A stretch of 53,352 nt of DNA from Calditrichota bacterium (GTDB lineage Bacteria; CLD3). The stretch spans positions 305,742-359,093 of the forward strand of contig QQUF01000045.1 in the NCBI GenBank assembly GCA_008501735.1. Reading direction: 5' to 3'. The notes below the pieces were generated by a model. That model made no database searches. It worked only from the letters and a program-made list of their open reading frames with translations, and was not told where the DNA came from. Below are positions 1-9,600 of the stretch, one piece after another. How positions within the stretch are numbered: position 1 is the stretch's first letter; every line of letters starts with the position of its first letter. The position numbers and the translations under genes were made by a program.

Positions 1-1741
1 AGTTTTGGCTTTGAAACTCTAAGTAAATTGTCTTTGTGAATCCCGGTTGTAGAACGGAAGTCGAATCGAAATTTATAGAGAATTCGTTGCTTCCATTCAA
101 GGAAATATTATTAAATGTCAAATCAATATTTCCTGAGTTGGTTATCAAAATTGAATCTTTAAGACTAGAATTTGAATTCAGAATTAGGTTTTGAAAGTTC
201 AATTCAGTTTTGTTAGGGATTGCTTCTGGTCCAACTCCAACTACTTGGAAAGAATAAAATTCAGGGTTAGTAATCGAATTACCTAAAATTTGCAAAGAAT
301 GAGATTTAGGTCCTACTTTATTTGGAATTAGAGTTGCATTAAAAGAAACAAATTCTCCTGTCGCAAGATAAAGTGGAAGTGAATTAAGGAAACTTGGTTC
401 TAATGAAATTTGATTTCCATAATTAAAATCTTCAATGTAAAGTGGTCCTGTTCCGATATTAACAAAACTAATCGTTTTTGTTTTTGATTGTCCATAACCA
501 ACAGCACCAAAATTTACAACTTCTTGGCTTGGGTAAATTTCACCATTTATTTTTAATCTAAGGATTCCAACTTGATAAGGATTTCCTGATTGATAAACTT
601 CTCCGAACACTAAGAGTTTAGAATCTTTCTGATGAACTATTGATTTAACATCAAAATTTAAGCCTAGCGATATTTTTGCTTCACTTGAATCTCCAAAAGA
701 ATAATCCTTAGTTCCATTTGAATGAAACCTTTTAAACCAAGATTTTTTATCCCCACTGCTTAGAATTACTTTTTCATCTAAATGAGCAAATGAAACTCCG
801 TTGGTTGAAAAAGATTCAATATAACTTTCTTCTACCAAACCTGAATCTCCAAAACCTAAATCTAATTGAACAAATTGATTAAATTTAGCGATAATTGATT
901 CGCTGGAATTTAATCTTCCAGTTAAAAGATATTTTGAATTTTTTAACAAATGAATATTTTTGAATTCACCTGTATTTGAAAAAACTTTATATCCAAAAGG
1001 AGTTTGTGTACCAATTGAGAAAACAGAATTATCAAAAACTCCATTTGGAAGAATCCTTCCGATCATTAACTTTCCATTAACACTTCCACAAAACAAAATT
1101 TTATCATCATCTAAAACTTTAGAATCAGTTATCATCACTTGCTTTTGAGAAATCAAAATACTTTTTATGCCGTTCGTCGCAAAAGAACTATCAATTGAGC
1201 CATCATTGTTAATCCTTTGGAAAATACTTGATGTAGTATGACTTAGCCTAAAAATAATTTTTCCATTTTGTTGAACTCCTATTGACCCTGCCCAAAGAGC
1301 AGAGCTATTATAAGTAAACTGACCATTTTGTCCAAATGTTGAATCTAACTCTCCATTACTCTCTAGCCTTGCTATAAAGTTAGTAGAATTACCATATTTC
1401 CCACAGATTAAAAACTTACTACCACTTATACCAATCACATCTTTTAAATAATGATTATCATTGAATTGTCCGAGAACTAAACTTTTCTTTCCGTTCACCC
1501 CAAAGGAATTATCAAAATTTCCATTTGAATCCAATTTTGCTAATAAAATTTCATTTACCCCTCCTCCTGCAATCAAAATTTTATCATCATAAGTTTTGAT
1601 TGCTTTTTGCACTCTAAAACTATTTCCATTATTGTCAAAAGTCAAAACGCCGTTATTACCAAAGGTCGAGTCAATTTCGCCATCTTTGGCTAAAACGGAA
1701 ATTGCCAAAGCTAAAATCAAAATTATAGATTGAAAATACAT
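1..1741 (-). CDS. Delta-60 repeat beta-propeller secreted protein, 3' end cut by the window
   Basis: An open frame runs without a stop from an ATG at 1741 to the window edge, giving 580 codons of an incomplete protein. A strong Shine-Dalgarno GGGAGG lies 5 nt before the ATG. The N-terminus is a signal peptide (hydrophobic stretch, then V-L-A-K). Residues about 20-370 hold repeats of the delta-60 type (S-T-F-G-x-N-G and variants, with K-I-L-I-A-G), expected to fold as a beta-propeller. Residues about 380-580 are beta-sandwich repeats of the choice-of-anchor/ASPM-like kind (V-N-F-G-A-V-G-Y-G-Q). The two downstream-strand neighbours share this architecture and end in a T9SS sorting domain, so this one probably does too, but that part lies outside the window. 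It is the last gene seen of a four-gene minus-strand cluster, 12 nt after its neighbour. The function of such propellers is unknown; adhesion or surface binding is a guess. Confidence 0.85.
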   Translation of the reverse strand, partial: MYFQSIILILALAISVLAKDGEIDSTFGNNGVLTFDNNGNSFRVQKAIKTYDDKILIAGGGVNEILLAKLDSNGNFDNSFGVNGKKSLVLGQFNDNHYLKDVIGISGSKFLICGKYGNSTNFIARLESNGELDSTFGQNGQFTYNSSALWAGSIGVQQNGKIIFRLSHTTSSIFQRINNDGSIDSSFATNGIKSILISQKQVMITDSKVLDDDKILFCGSVNGKLMIGRILPNGVFDNSVFSIGTQTPFGYKVFSNTGEFKNIHLLKNSKYLLTGRLNSSESIIAKFNQFVQLDLGFGDSGLVEESYIESFSTNGVSFAHLDEKVILSSGDKKSWFKRFHSNGTKDYSFGDSSEAKISLGLNFDVKSIVHQKDSKLLVFGEVYQSGNPYQVGILRLKINGEIYPSQEVVNFGAVGYGQSKTKTISFVNIGTGPLYIEDFNYGNQISLEPSFLNSLPLYLATGEFVSFNATLIPNKVGPKSHSLQILGNSITNPEFYSFQVVGVGPEAIPNKTELNFQNLILNSNSSLKDSILITNSGNIDLTFNNISLNGSNEFSINFDSTSVLQPGFTKTIYLEFQSQN

Positions 1742-1753
1742 TTTATCCTCCCG

Positions 1754-3976
1754 TTATTTGACAAATAGCATTTTACGGTTAAAAACTTGCTCATTAGTTG
1801 AAAGTCTATAAAAATAAACTCCACTCGAGACACTTGAACCAAATTCATCTGTGCCTTTCCACTCAAAAGTATAAAATGAAGGTGAAAGTTCAGCTTCAAC
1901 TAAAGTCCTAACCTTTTGCCCAAGAACATTAAATATCTCAAGTCTTACACTTGATTTTTCAGGAATTCCAAATGTAATTTTTGTACTTGGATTAAATGGA
2001 TTTGGATAATTTGGCAAAAGTATAAAATCTTTTGGAATTGAATTTTTAACCTCTTTTGAATCCGTTACCAAAAGTACATCTGCTCCTAAGCTAATTGCTA
2101 CAGTTGGAGAAATAGGGTCATTTGATGAAATTTGTAATTCTGCTGAGAATGAGCCATCAATTATTGTAAAAAAATTAATGTCTAAATCTTTTGATTCTTG
2201 AGGCGAAATTGTAACTGGAAGTGAATTTGAAACAAAGAAATTACTTGCATCAAAACCACTCACATTTAAATCCGAAATTACCAAATCATAATTTCCATTA
2301 TTAGTTACTGATAATTTTTCAGTTACAGAAATCGTTTGGCTTGGTAAAATATCTATGAAACCAAAATCTATAAAATTAGAGTTTGTTTGGATTTCTGGTT
2401 TTGCACTCAAAACTGTAAGATCTAATTTGTAAGGACTGTAATTTGTATTGCTGAATATTTCTGCTGTACCTTCTATTGTTCCAATTGTATTTAATGAGCA
2501 AGTAACTGTTATAAATGCTGAATCTCCACTATTTACACTAAAGGGAGGTAAAAGTGAATTCGGTGCAAAAGAAAATGAAGGCGGTAAAGTAATGTTTGAA
2601 ATATTTAATGTAGGTCCATCTAAATTTTCTATCAAAAGTGAATCTGTAATTGTAGTTCCCCAATAACCTACTCCAAAATCTTTGTAACAAGCTGACATTA
2701 GTGGTGTCTGCGGATTGGATAATAATTCAAATTTTTGAATTTGTGAAATTCCATTACTATAACTACTCCAAACGATTAGTTTTTGATTTTGGTCAATAAA
2801 AGTTTTTTTAATAGATTTATTGCTATCAATGAACCCAGATATCGAACCATTATCTCCAAAAGTAGTATCTAAAAAACCATTTGAATTTAATCTTTGAATT
2901 GAATGATTTAAAGTAGATGTGTCTTTACCAAAAACTAATATTTTGTTATTCTGTTGATTAATTAAACCGCTATAACTTAGATATAATTGAGGGAAATCAA
3001 CTTTTCCATTAAATCCAAATGTAGAATCAATAGAACCATTAACATCAAACCTAGTTAATAAATTTGTCGAACCTAAATAACCTGCAACAATCATTTTATT
3101 GTCACTTTGTGCTAAGATTTTTTGAGTTTGACTCGCTTCATTAGAATTCAGGTTATTTAAAATAATTCCATTTCCTAACGAACTATTTATTGTTGGGTCG
3201 GGTAAAAATGCAAATGTAAGTCTCATCAATGTGAATTGATTTTGAGCAGGAGTTAGATTGCCTAAAATCTTCATTGCAACTGCAATTTTTCCATTAGGCA
3301 ACAAACTCAATGAATTTACACTTTCACTAATGAACTGAGTGTTATAAATCATATTTACTTTGTAGCTTATGAAATTGCCAGTTGTCAAACTAAACTTTAA
3401 AATAATTCCTAGGTCATTATTGTAATAATCATAAAGTTGTGAAGAACCATAAAGTAAAATTGAATTACCGGAAAGTTCAACTCCTTTTGGAGAAACCCAA
3501 GAACCAACCCAAGTTGGAAAATTCCACCAATCATATTGTTTATAACCATTAGCTCCGTAGCCAGAATTAAATGAACCATTTGGAGTAAGCCCAATTAGGT
3601 TTAATAAATCATCACCTGAAGAATTTTGAGTTATCATTAGGACACAAATATAATTATTGGAGTTCGCAAGTATTCCAACTACCTTATTTGAAAATATTGG
3701 TAAATAAACAACTCCATTTAGTCCAAATGTTGTATCAATACTACCATCTTCCTCATATCTTAAAACAATACTTTGATTCTGATATTTTGCTACAACCAAT
3801 ATTTTATTGTCTTGCTGAACTGTAACTGCTCCAACATTCAACTCTTCTCCGTTAAGTTTCAATTCCAAAGTTCCACAATTACCAAAACTTGGGTCGAAAT
3901 CTCCGGGAGATGAGTAGCAAATTGGAATCTCAAAGAATAAACTCAATAAAACGATTAACGGTAAAATCTTTTTCAT
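1754..3976 (-). CDS. Delta-60 repeat protein with T9SS C-terminal sorting domain
   Basis: This 740-residue protein has a signal peptide (M-K-K-I-L-P then a hydrophobic core to about residue 22). About residues 25-420 are delta-60 repeats (S-I-D-T-T-F-G-x-N-G), and about 430-640 are two Ig-like/ASPM-type beta repeats (I-D-F-G-F-I-D-I-L-P). Residues about 645-740 are the T9SS type A sorting module: the N-Y-P-N-P-F-N-P box, a FlgD-like beta domain and the ending K-M-L-F-V-K. By family knowledge such proteins cross the outer membrane by the type IX system and are released or anchored at the surface. It sits 10 nt behind the next homologue and 12 nt before the following one, so co-transcription is likely. 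The T9SS-encoding DNA is nearly identical to that of its neighbour (see the repeat entries). Confidence 0.9.
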   Translation of the reverse strand: MKKILPLIVLLSLFFEIPICYSSPGDFDPSFGNCGTLELKLNGEELNVGAVTVQQDNKILVVAKYQNQSIVLRYEEDGSIDTTFGLNGVVYLPIFSNKVVGILANSNNYICVLMITQNSSGDDLLNLIGLTPNGSFNSGYGANGYKQYDWWNFPTWVGSWVSPKGVELSGNSILLYGSSQLYDYYNNDLGIILKFSLTTGNFISYKVNMIYNTQFISESVNSLSLLPNGKIAVAMKILGNLTPAQNQFTLMRLTFAFLPDPTINSSLGNGIILNNLNSNEASQTQKILAQSDNKMIVAGYLGSTNLLTRFDVNGSIDSTFGFNGKVDFPQLYLSYSGLINQQNNKILVFGKDTSTLNHSIQRLNSNGFLDTTFGDNGSISGFIDSNKSIKKTFIDQNQKLIVWSSYSNGISQIQKFELLSNPQTPLMSACYKDFGVGYWGTTITDSLLIENLDGPTLNISNITLPPSFSFAPNSLLPPFSVNSGDSAFITVTCSLNTIGTIEGTAEIFSNTNYSPYKLDLTVLSAKPEIQTNSNFIDFGFIDILPSQTISVTEKLSVTNNGNYDLVISDLNVSGFDASNFFVSNSLPVTISPQESKDLDINFFTIIDGSFSAELQISSNDPISPTVAISLGADVLLVTDSKEVKNSIPKDFILLPNYPNPFNPSTKITFGIPEKSSVRLEIFNVLGQKVRTLVEAELSPSFYTFEWKGTDEFGSSVSSGVYFYRLSTNEQVFNRKMLFVK
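1842..2035 (-). repeat. Near-identical T9SS-domain tract, copy 1
   Basis: This 194-bp stretch encodes most of the sorting domain of the 740-residue protein. It aligns without gaps to 4075-4268 in the neighbouring gene at roughly 90% identity by eye. A run of about 37 residues beginning L-L-P-N-Y-P-N-P is identical in both proteins. Flanking DNA is much more divergent, which suggests gene conversion or recent domain shuffling. Confidence 0.8.
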
Positions 3977-3986
3977 TTTTTATTTC

Positions 3987-6587
3987 TCACTTTAAAATTG
4001 TCATTTTTCGGGTTTCTGTAAATTTACCTGCTTGCATTTTCAAAAGGTAAATTCCGTTACTAACTCGATTATTAAATTCGTCTGTTCCATTCCATTCAAA
4101 AGTATAAAATGAAGGTAAAAGTTCAGCCTCAACTAATGTCTTAACCTTTTGCCCGAGAACATTAAAAATCTCAAGTCTTACACTTGATTTTTCAGGGATT
4201 CCGAATGTTATTTTTGTACTCGGGTTAAATGGGTTTGGGTAGTTTGGCAAAAGTGTAAAATCTTTTGGTACTGAATTAGAACTCTCTTTTGAGTCTGTTA
4301 GAACAACTTCAGCAAAAAGATTCACAAATTCATTACTGTTTACTAAATCATTGCTCACTATTTCTAAATTAGCTTCAAAACTCCCTAGGTTCAAAGATGT
4401 AAATGTGATTCCAATTCCATAAGATTCACTTGGTTGTAAAATTATAGGTAACGACTCATTAAATATAAAATTCGAAAAATTTTGCCCACTTAAACTCAAG
4501 TCTGTAATTTTTAAGATTCCATCACCAGAGTTGAAAATATTTACAAAATCATAGCCAATAGCTGCTTGTCCTTGATTTAAAATAATATTTCCGAAATTTA
4601 TTGTATCACTTTGAACAGAAATGCTTGGATAATAAAAACCCGACATCGCAGTAAGAGCTACAGTTTTTGTGTTTTGCAAGAAATCATTTGTAGTAATTTC
4701 TAAAGAACCAACAAAATCCCCAGTTATATTTGTTCCGAATTTTACAGGTAAATTATAAATTGAATTTGGTTGAATTTGAATAGGTAACGAAGCATCAGAA
4801 TTAAATTTCGCATTTACTGGATTTGTAAAATTTAAAGAATAAATCTCTAAAACAGAATTCCCTAAGTTCTCTATTGGTAAAGTTACAGTTTTTTCAACTT
4901 CTTCTCCCCATTCTGCTTTCGCTAAACCAAAATCCAGACTATCGGAATTTGAAATTACTGAACCGATTCCAAACCCTTCTAAAGCAACGTCATAAAGCAT
5001 TCCTGTGTTACTGAAGATTGTTAATGTTCCAAAATTATTACCAACTAAAGCAGGATAGAAATCTAATTCAATATTAACTGAATCACTCGGAGCAATTGTA
5101 AAAGGTATTTGTAAATTAAAATTTGGGTTAAACGCAAAAGGTGATGAAATTATAAAATTATTAACTACTAAATTTCCAAAACCTGTATTTTTAATTTTTA
5201 AAAATGCTGAATTTGAATTACCCGTAAAAGTGCTATCAAATTTTACCATTTTGGATTCAATTACTGGACTTTGCAAATCAAAAGAATTTTCAAATCGGGC
5301 AAATGTAAACTTTGGGTTTGAAAACTGTTGAGGTTGAGCAAAACCTCCAGTTAAAATTTTTCCGTTTTGTAGAACATGAGTTGAAATAATTCGCTCATCA
5401 TTTCCTGCAATATCAAGAAATTTACTCCCGCTGTTCCCAAACGAAGAATCTATAGAACCATAATAATCCATTTTGAAAAGGAAAAATTCTGTTGTATTTG
5501 TTCCAATTGGAGGAGGTTCTGATTTATTTCCTCCAGAAAATACTATTTTAGAATCCTTAGTAACATCAACATCATAAAAATTATTATTCCAAAATAAGCT
5601 GTTATCTAATGAAAAAATGCCATTTGAAGCAAAGTTTAAATCTGGTTTACCATTCAAATGAAATCTAAATACACCTAATTCATTATCCTTTTTTCCAACG
5701 AATGTAAACTTCTCATCTTCTTCTAACAAAAAAACTGGATTCCAATTTACCAAATTTGACTTTGTTTTAACATTAGTGAAAATAATTCCATTGACTCCAA
5801 AACTATCGTCAAAACTTCCATCATCATTAATCTTTAAAACAGAAGTATTTAATCCAAACCCCTGAATAAAAATAGCAGCAAAAATTATTATTTCACCGTT
5901 ATCCAAAATTTCAATTTGAACTGCAGAATCCATATCTCCCATATGATCATAAATAATTTTTCCATTATCGCCAAATGTGTTATCTAAAGTGCCGTCACTA
6001 TTATACCTTGCAATAAGAATATCTTCATCACTATAAGCATTAGTTTGACCACAAGAACCAACACATAGGATTTTCCCATTGGGAAGAATTTTAATATCAT
6101 TATATTTTTGTTTATACATATTAAAATTTTCTAAAATAATACCTATTGGCCAACTTGGACTTCCAAAATTGTTGTCAAAAGTTCCATCAATATTCAATCG
6201 AACTAAAAAAGCATTTATTATACCCGCATAAGTCATTTCACCTCCAAATACTATTTTGCCATCAAGTTGAGATTCTAAAGCATTTACAAAAACTAAATTA
6301 TACCCAGCCAAAGTAATATTAGTAAACCCCTGATTATTCAAGCCAAAAGAATTTATTTTGTTTCCCATTGAGTCTAATTTTACAATTGTAATTTCCCCCA
6401 TTGTTTTACCAATAGCAATAATTGAACCGTCAGGAAGAATTTTAAATTCTGATAGTTCTTCCAATCCTGTTGTTCTAAGATTTTGTGCAGCAATTCCATC
6501 TCCGTTAAATGTTAAATCCAAATCACCATCGTTTGCAAAAACTAAATTGCATAAACCCAAAATTAAGAATAGTAATATTTTTTTCAT
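3987..6587 (-). CDS. Delta-60 repeat protein with T9SS C-terminal sorting domain
   Basis: An 866-residue paralogue of the gene downstream of it. The ATG is preceded by GGAGG at 8 nt spacing. A signal peptide (residues 1-18, ending V-F-A-N) is followed by delta-60 propeller repeats (about 20-430; repeated D-x-x-F-G-x-N-G). Next come about three 100-residue Ig-like beta repeats (about 440-765; L-D-F-G-L-A-K, I-N-F-G-N-I-I-L). The T9SS sorting module occupies about 770-866 (N-Y-P-N-P-F-N-P box, ending K-M-T-I-L-K). Compared with the 740-residue paralogue it carries one extra beta repeat. The last 30 residues differ strongly from the paralogue although the preceding part of the sorting domain is almost identical. 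Substrate or ligand is unknown. Confidence 0.9.
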   Translation of the reverse strand: MKKILLFLILGLCNLVFANDGDLDLTFNGDGIAAQNLRTTGLEELSEFKILPDGSIIAIGKTMGEITIVKLDSMGNKINSFGLNNQGFTNITLAGYNLVFVNALESQLDGKIVFGGEMTYAGIINAFLVRLNIDGTFDNNFGSPSWPIGIILENFNMYKQKYNDIKILPNGKILCVGSCGQTNAYSDEDILIARYNSDGTLDNTFGDNGKIIYDHMGDMDSAVQIEILDNGEIIIFAAIFIQGFGLNTSVLKINDDGSFDDSFGVNGIIFTNVKTKSNLVNWNPVFLLEEDEKFTFVGKKDNELGVFRFHLNGKPDLNFASNGIFSLDNSLFWNNNFYDVDVTKDSKIVFSGGNKSEPPPIGTNTTEFFLFKMDYYGSIDSSFGNSGSKFLDIAGNDERIISTHVLQNGKILTGGFAQPQQFSNPKFTFARFENSFDLQSPVIESKMVKFDSTFTGNSNSAFLKIKNTGFGNLVVNNFIISSPFAFNPNFNLQIPFTIAPSDSVNIELDFYPALVGNNFGTLTIFSNTGMLYDVALEGFGIGSVISNSDSLDFGLAKAEWGEEVEKTVTLPIENLGNSVLEIYSLNFTNPVNAKFNSDASLPIQIQPNSIYNLPVKFGTNITGDFVGSLEITTNDFLQNTKTVALTAMSGFYYPSISVQSDTINFGNIILNQGQAAIGYDFVNIFNSGDGILKITDLSLSGQNFSNFIFNESLPIILQPSESYGIGITFTSLNLGSFEANLEIVSNDLVNSNEFVNLFAEVVLTDSKESSNSVPKDFTLLPNYPNPFNPSTKITFGIPEKSSVRLEIFNVLGQKVKTLVEAELLPSFYTFEWNGTDEFNNRVSNGIYLLKMQAGKFTETRKMTILK
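4075..4268 (-). repeat. Near-identical T9SS-domain tract, copy 2
   Basis: This is the partner of the tract at 1842-2035, in the 866-residue paralogue. Both copies have the same length and the same position relative to the N-Y-P-N-P-F-N-P box. The final 30 codons after the tract differ. Confidence 0.8.
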
Positions 6588-6601
6588 TTTAAAAACCTCC
6601 C

Positions 6602-9600
6602 TTATTTAAGCAAAAGCATTTTGCGAGTTAAAGTTGATTTTCCTGTTTTCAATCTTGCAAAGTAAACTCCTGAAGCTAATTCTTTTCCAGAAAAATCTAT
6701 TCCCTTCCAACTAAGCTTCTTAGTACCTGTTTCGACTTGACCTTTAAAAATTTCATTAACCTTTTGCCCTTTTACATTAAAGATTGAAAGTTCAATGAAA
6801 CCGCCTTCCTGTGGAATATTTATTTGAATAGTTGTTTTTGGATTAAAAGGATTTGGGTAATTTTGTAAAAGTTCAAATTCTTTTACAACTTGAGGTTTGA
6901 CTTCATCTAAATCTGTAACCCCAAAACCTTCTGTGATTGTGATAGACTCATTTATCTGCAAATTTGTAAAAGTCTCAACATTTCCTGAACTCCAATGAAT
7001 CAAAATTGAATCAACTAAAGTGGCATTTCCTAAACCAAAATTCATTCTAAATCCGCTTTGCGAATAACGACCTGATTGAGTTGTAATTTCCCGAGTTTGC
7101 CAGACTCCATTAGCTTTTACTTTCACTCTTGAGCCAATTGCGAATGTGTTTGACTGAACTCCACTAAGTTTGAGACTCAACCAATTTTTTTCTTCCAAAG
7201 AGTTTTCAAACAAATATTTTTCTCCGTCCCAATTGACAGAAAATAAATCCAAATCGCCATCATTGTCAAAATCAATCCAACTACAACTTTCAGTTGCTTC
7301 AAAATCATTAACAATTTTACCATAATTTTGTTTTGTGAAATTTCCACTGCCGTTATTTATGTAAAGAAAATTGCGTTGATTTGAGTTTGTAACGTACAAA
7401 TCCAAATCACTATCTCCATCAAAGTCCACCCAAGAACTGCCTCTAGAATTTCCTCCGTCTGTCGATAAATTCAAATTTGTAAGTTTGGTAAAATTGCCAT
7501 TTCCATCATTTTGATAGAGAAAATTATTTTGATTTTCACCATTAGTAACAAACAAATCAAAATCACCGTCAGCATCAAAATCTCCCCAAGAAGCTCCGTA
7601 GGAATTTCCTCCGTCAGTTACAATTTCACCTGTTATAATTTTTGTAAAATTGCCGTTGCCTTCGTTGGTGTAAAGAAAATTATTTCCTGCCCAATTAGGA
7701 ACGAATAAATCTAAATCATTGTCGCCGTCAATGTCTGCCCAAGAGGCTCCGTAGGAATTTCCTCCATCAGTTACAATTTCACCATTGGTAACTTTAGTAA
7801 AATTACCACTTCCATCATTGGTATATAGGAAATTAAATTGCCCATTCCAATTTGTAACAAACAAATCCAAATCATTGTCGCCATCAATGTCTGCCCAAGT
7901 TCCACTTGTAGAAAATCCCCCGTCAGTTACAACAGAACTGTTTGTGATTTTTGTAAAAGTTCCGTTTCCTTCATTGTGGTAAAGAAAATTATCTTCATTA
8001 TTCCAATTCGCAACGAAAAGGTCTAAAAATCCGTCATTGTCATAATCGCCCCAAGTTGCACTGATTGAGTTTCCATTTTCGTTTACCAAAATACCATTTT
8101 GCTGACTTATAAAATCCATAGAACTTTGATTGATAAAAAATGAATTATCTTCTAAAATTGCATTTGGAACAAATAAATCCAAATCTCCATCATTATCATA
8201 ATCTGCCCAAGAATTCCCATAAGAACTTTTTATACCATTGAATTTTTCTGATAGCTTATTTGGAACGATGTATTTTTCTTCAGTAATTTCTAAAAGTTGG
8301 TTAACTGAAACATTAGTGAGAACTTGTTTTTTGTCTTTAAACCACTCAACAATTATCGAATCAACAACTACTGCATCTCCCAACCCAAAATGAATTCTAC
8401 CGTTTAATTCTTGTTCAATTTGCCTCATTTGCCAAAAACTATTTCCATCAATAGTAGCTTTAACTCTGACAATTGAACCAAATGCACTAGAGTTTGTAGT
8501 TTTTCCATTGCAGTCAATAATCAACCAATTGTTGCCATTGCCTTGACTTTCAAAAATTCGATTTTTGACAACATTATCTGTGGGAGTATTATTTCTATAA
8601 GGAATTAGGAAATCAAAATCTCCATCAGCATCAAAATCTCCAATTGAGGCAAAAACTTGGTAATCCTCTGCTAAGATTTTGCCATTCGCTATTTTTATAA
8701 AACCACCATTCGCATTATTTAGCATTAAAAGATTTTGCTTATCATAATATTTATGCCCTTGAAACCATATATCAAGATGTCCATCATTATTAAAATCATA
8801 AAAGTTAACATCTGTCATTTGTTGATTTAACTCTAATCCAAATAAGGCAGTTGAAACATTTGTAAAAGTTCCATTTCCATTATTTCTATAAATGTAATTT
8901 TTGATATTAGAATTTGAACTAGTAATTACAACAATATCTAAGTCACCATCATTATCATAATCTCCTTTAGAAGAATAAAAGAACTCTCCTGAATCATCTG
9001 TTAAACCACTACTATGTATCTCAGTAAAAGAACCATTAGCATTATTTTTATATAATCTATTATCTCCGTATGGGGAATCATTAAGCACAAAAATATCTTG
9101 AAATCCATCATTATCAAAATCAAACCATTCGCCATCATAAGATATTGTCACATCATTAACAAATTCATCATTTGTTAACTCTTCAAAAGTTTCGTTTTCT
9201 TTGGCAATAAAAAACTGGTTTACATATTGACTAACGTGCAAAGTTAAAAAAGCTAAATCCAAATCACCGTCTTTATCAAAATCTGCAAATTTAGATTTCC
9301 CATAATTTAAAAAATTTATATCTTGAACAGTCGAATCTGAATTTGCAAATAATCCATTTTCACTTTTAAGCAGGTGTGGGCTATAGTTTGAAAAATAAAA
9401 ACAATCTAAATCACCATCATCTTCTATATCATAAAAAATAATATCATTTAAAATAAAATCAATTGGCAAATAAAAATAACTTTCTGGTAAAGAATTAAAA
9501 TTCCCGTTATCATTTTTTAAAATAAGAGCTTTTAAACTATTACTGTTAGGCTCTGGCAATAAAGAAATAATATCCAAATCACCATCTTTATCAAAGTCAA

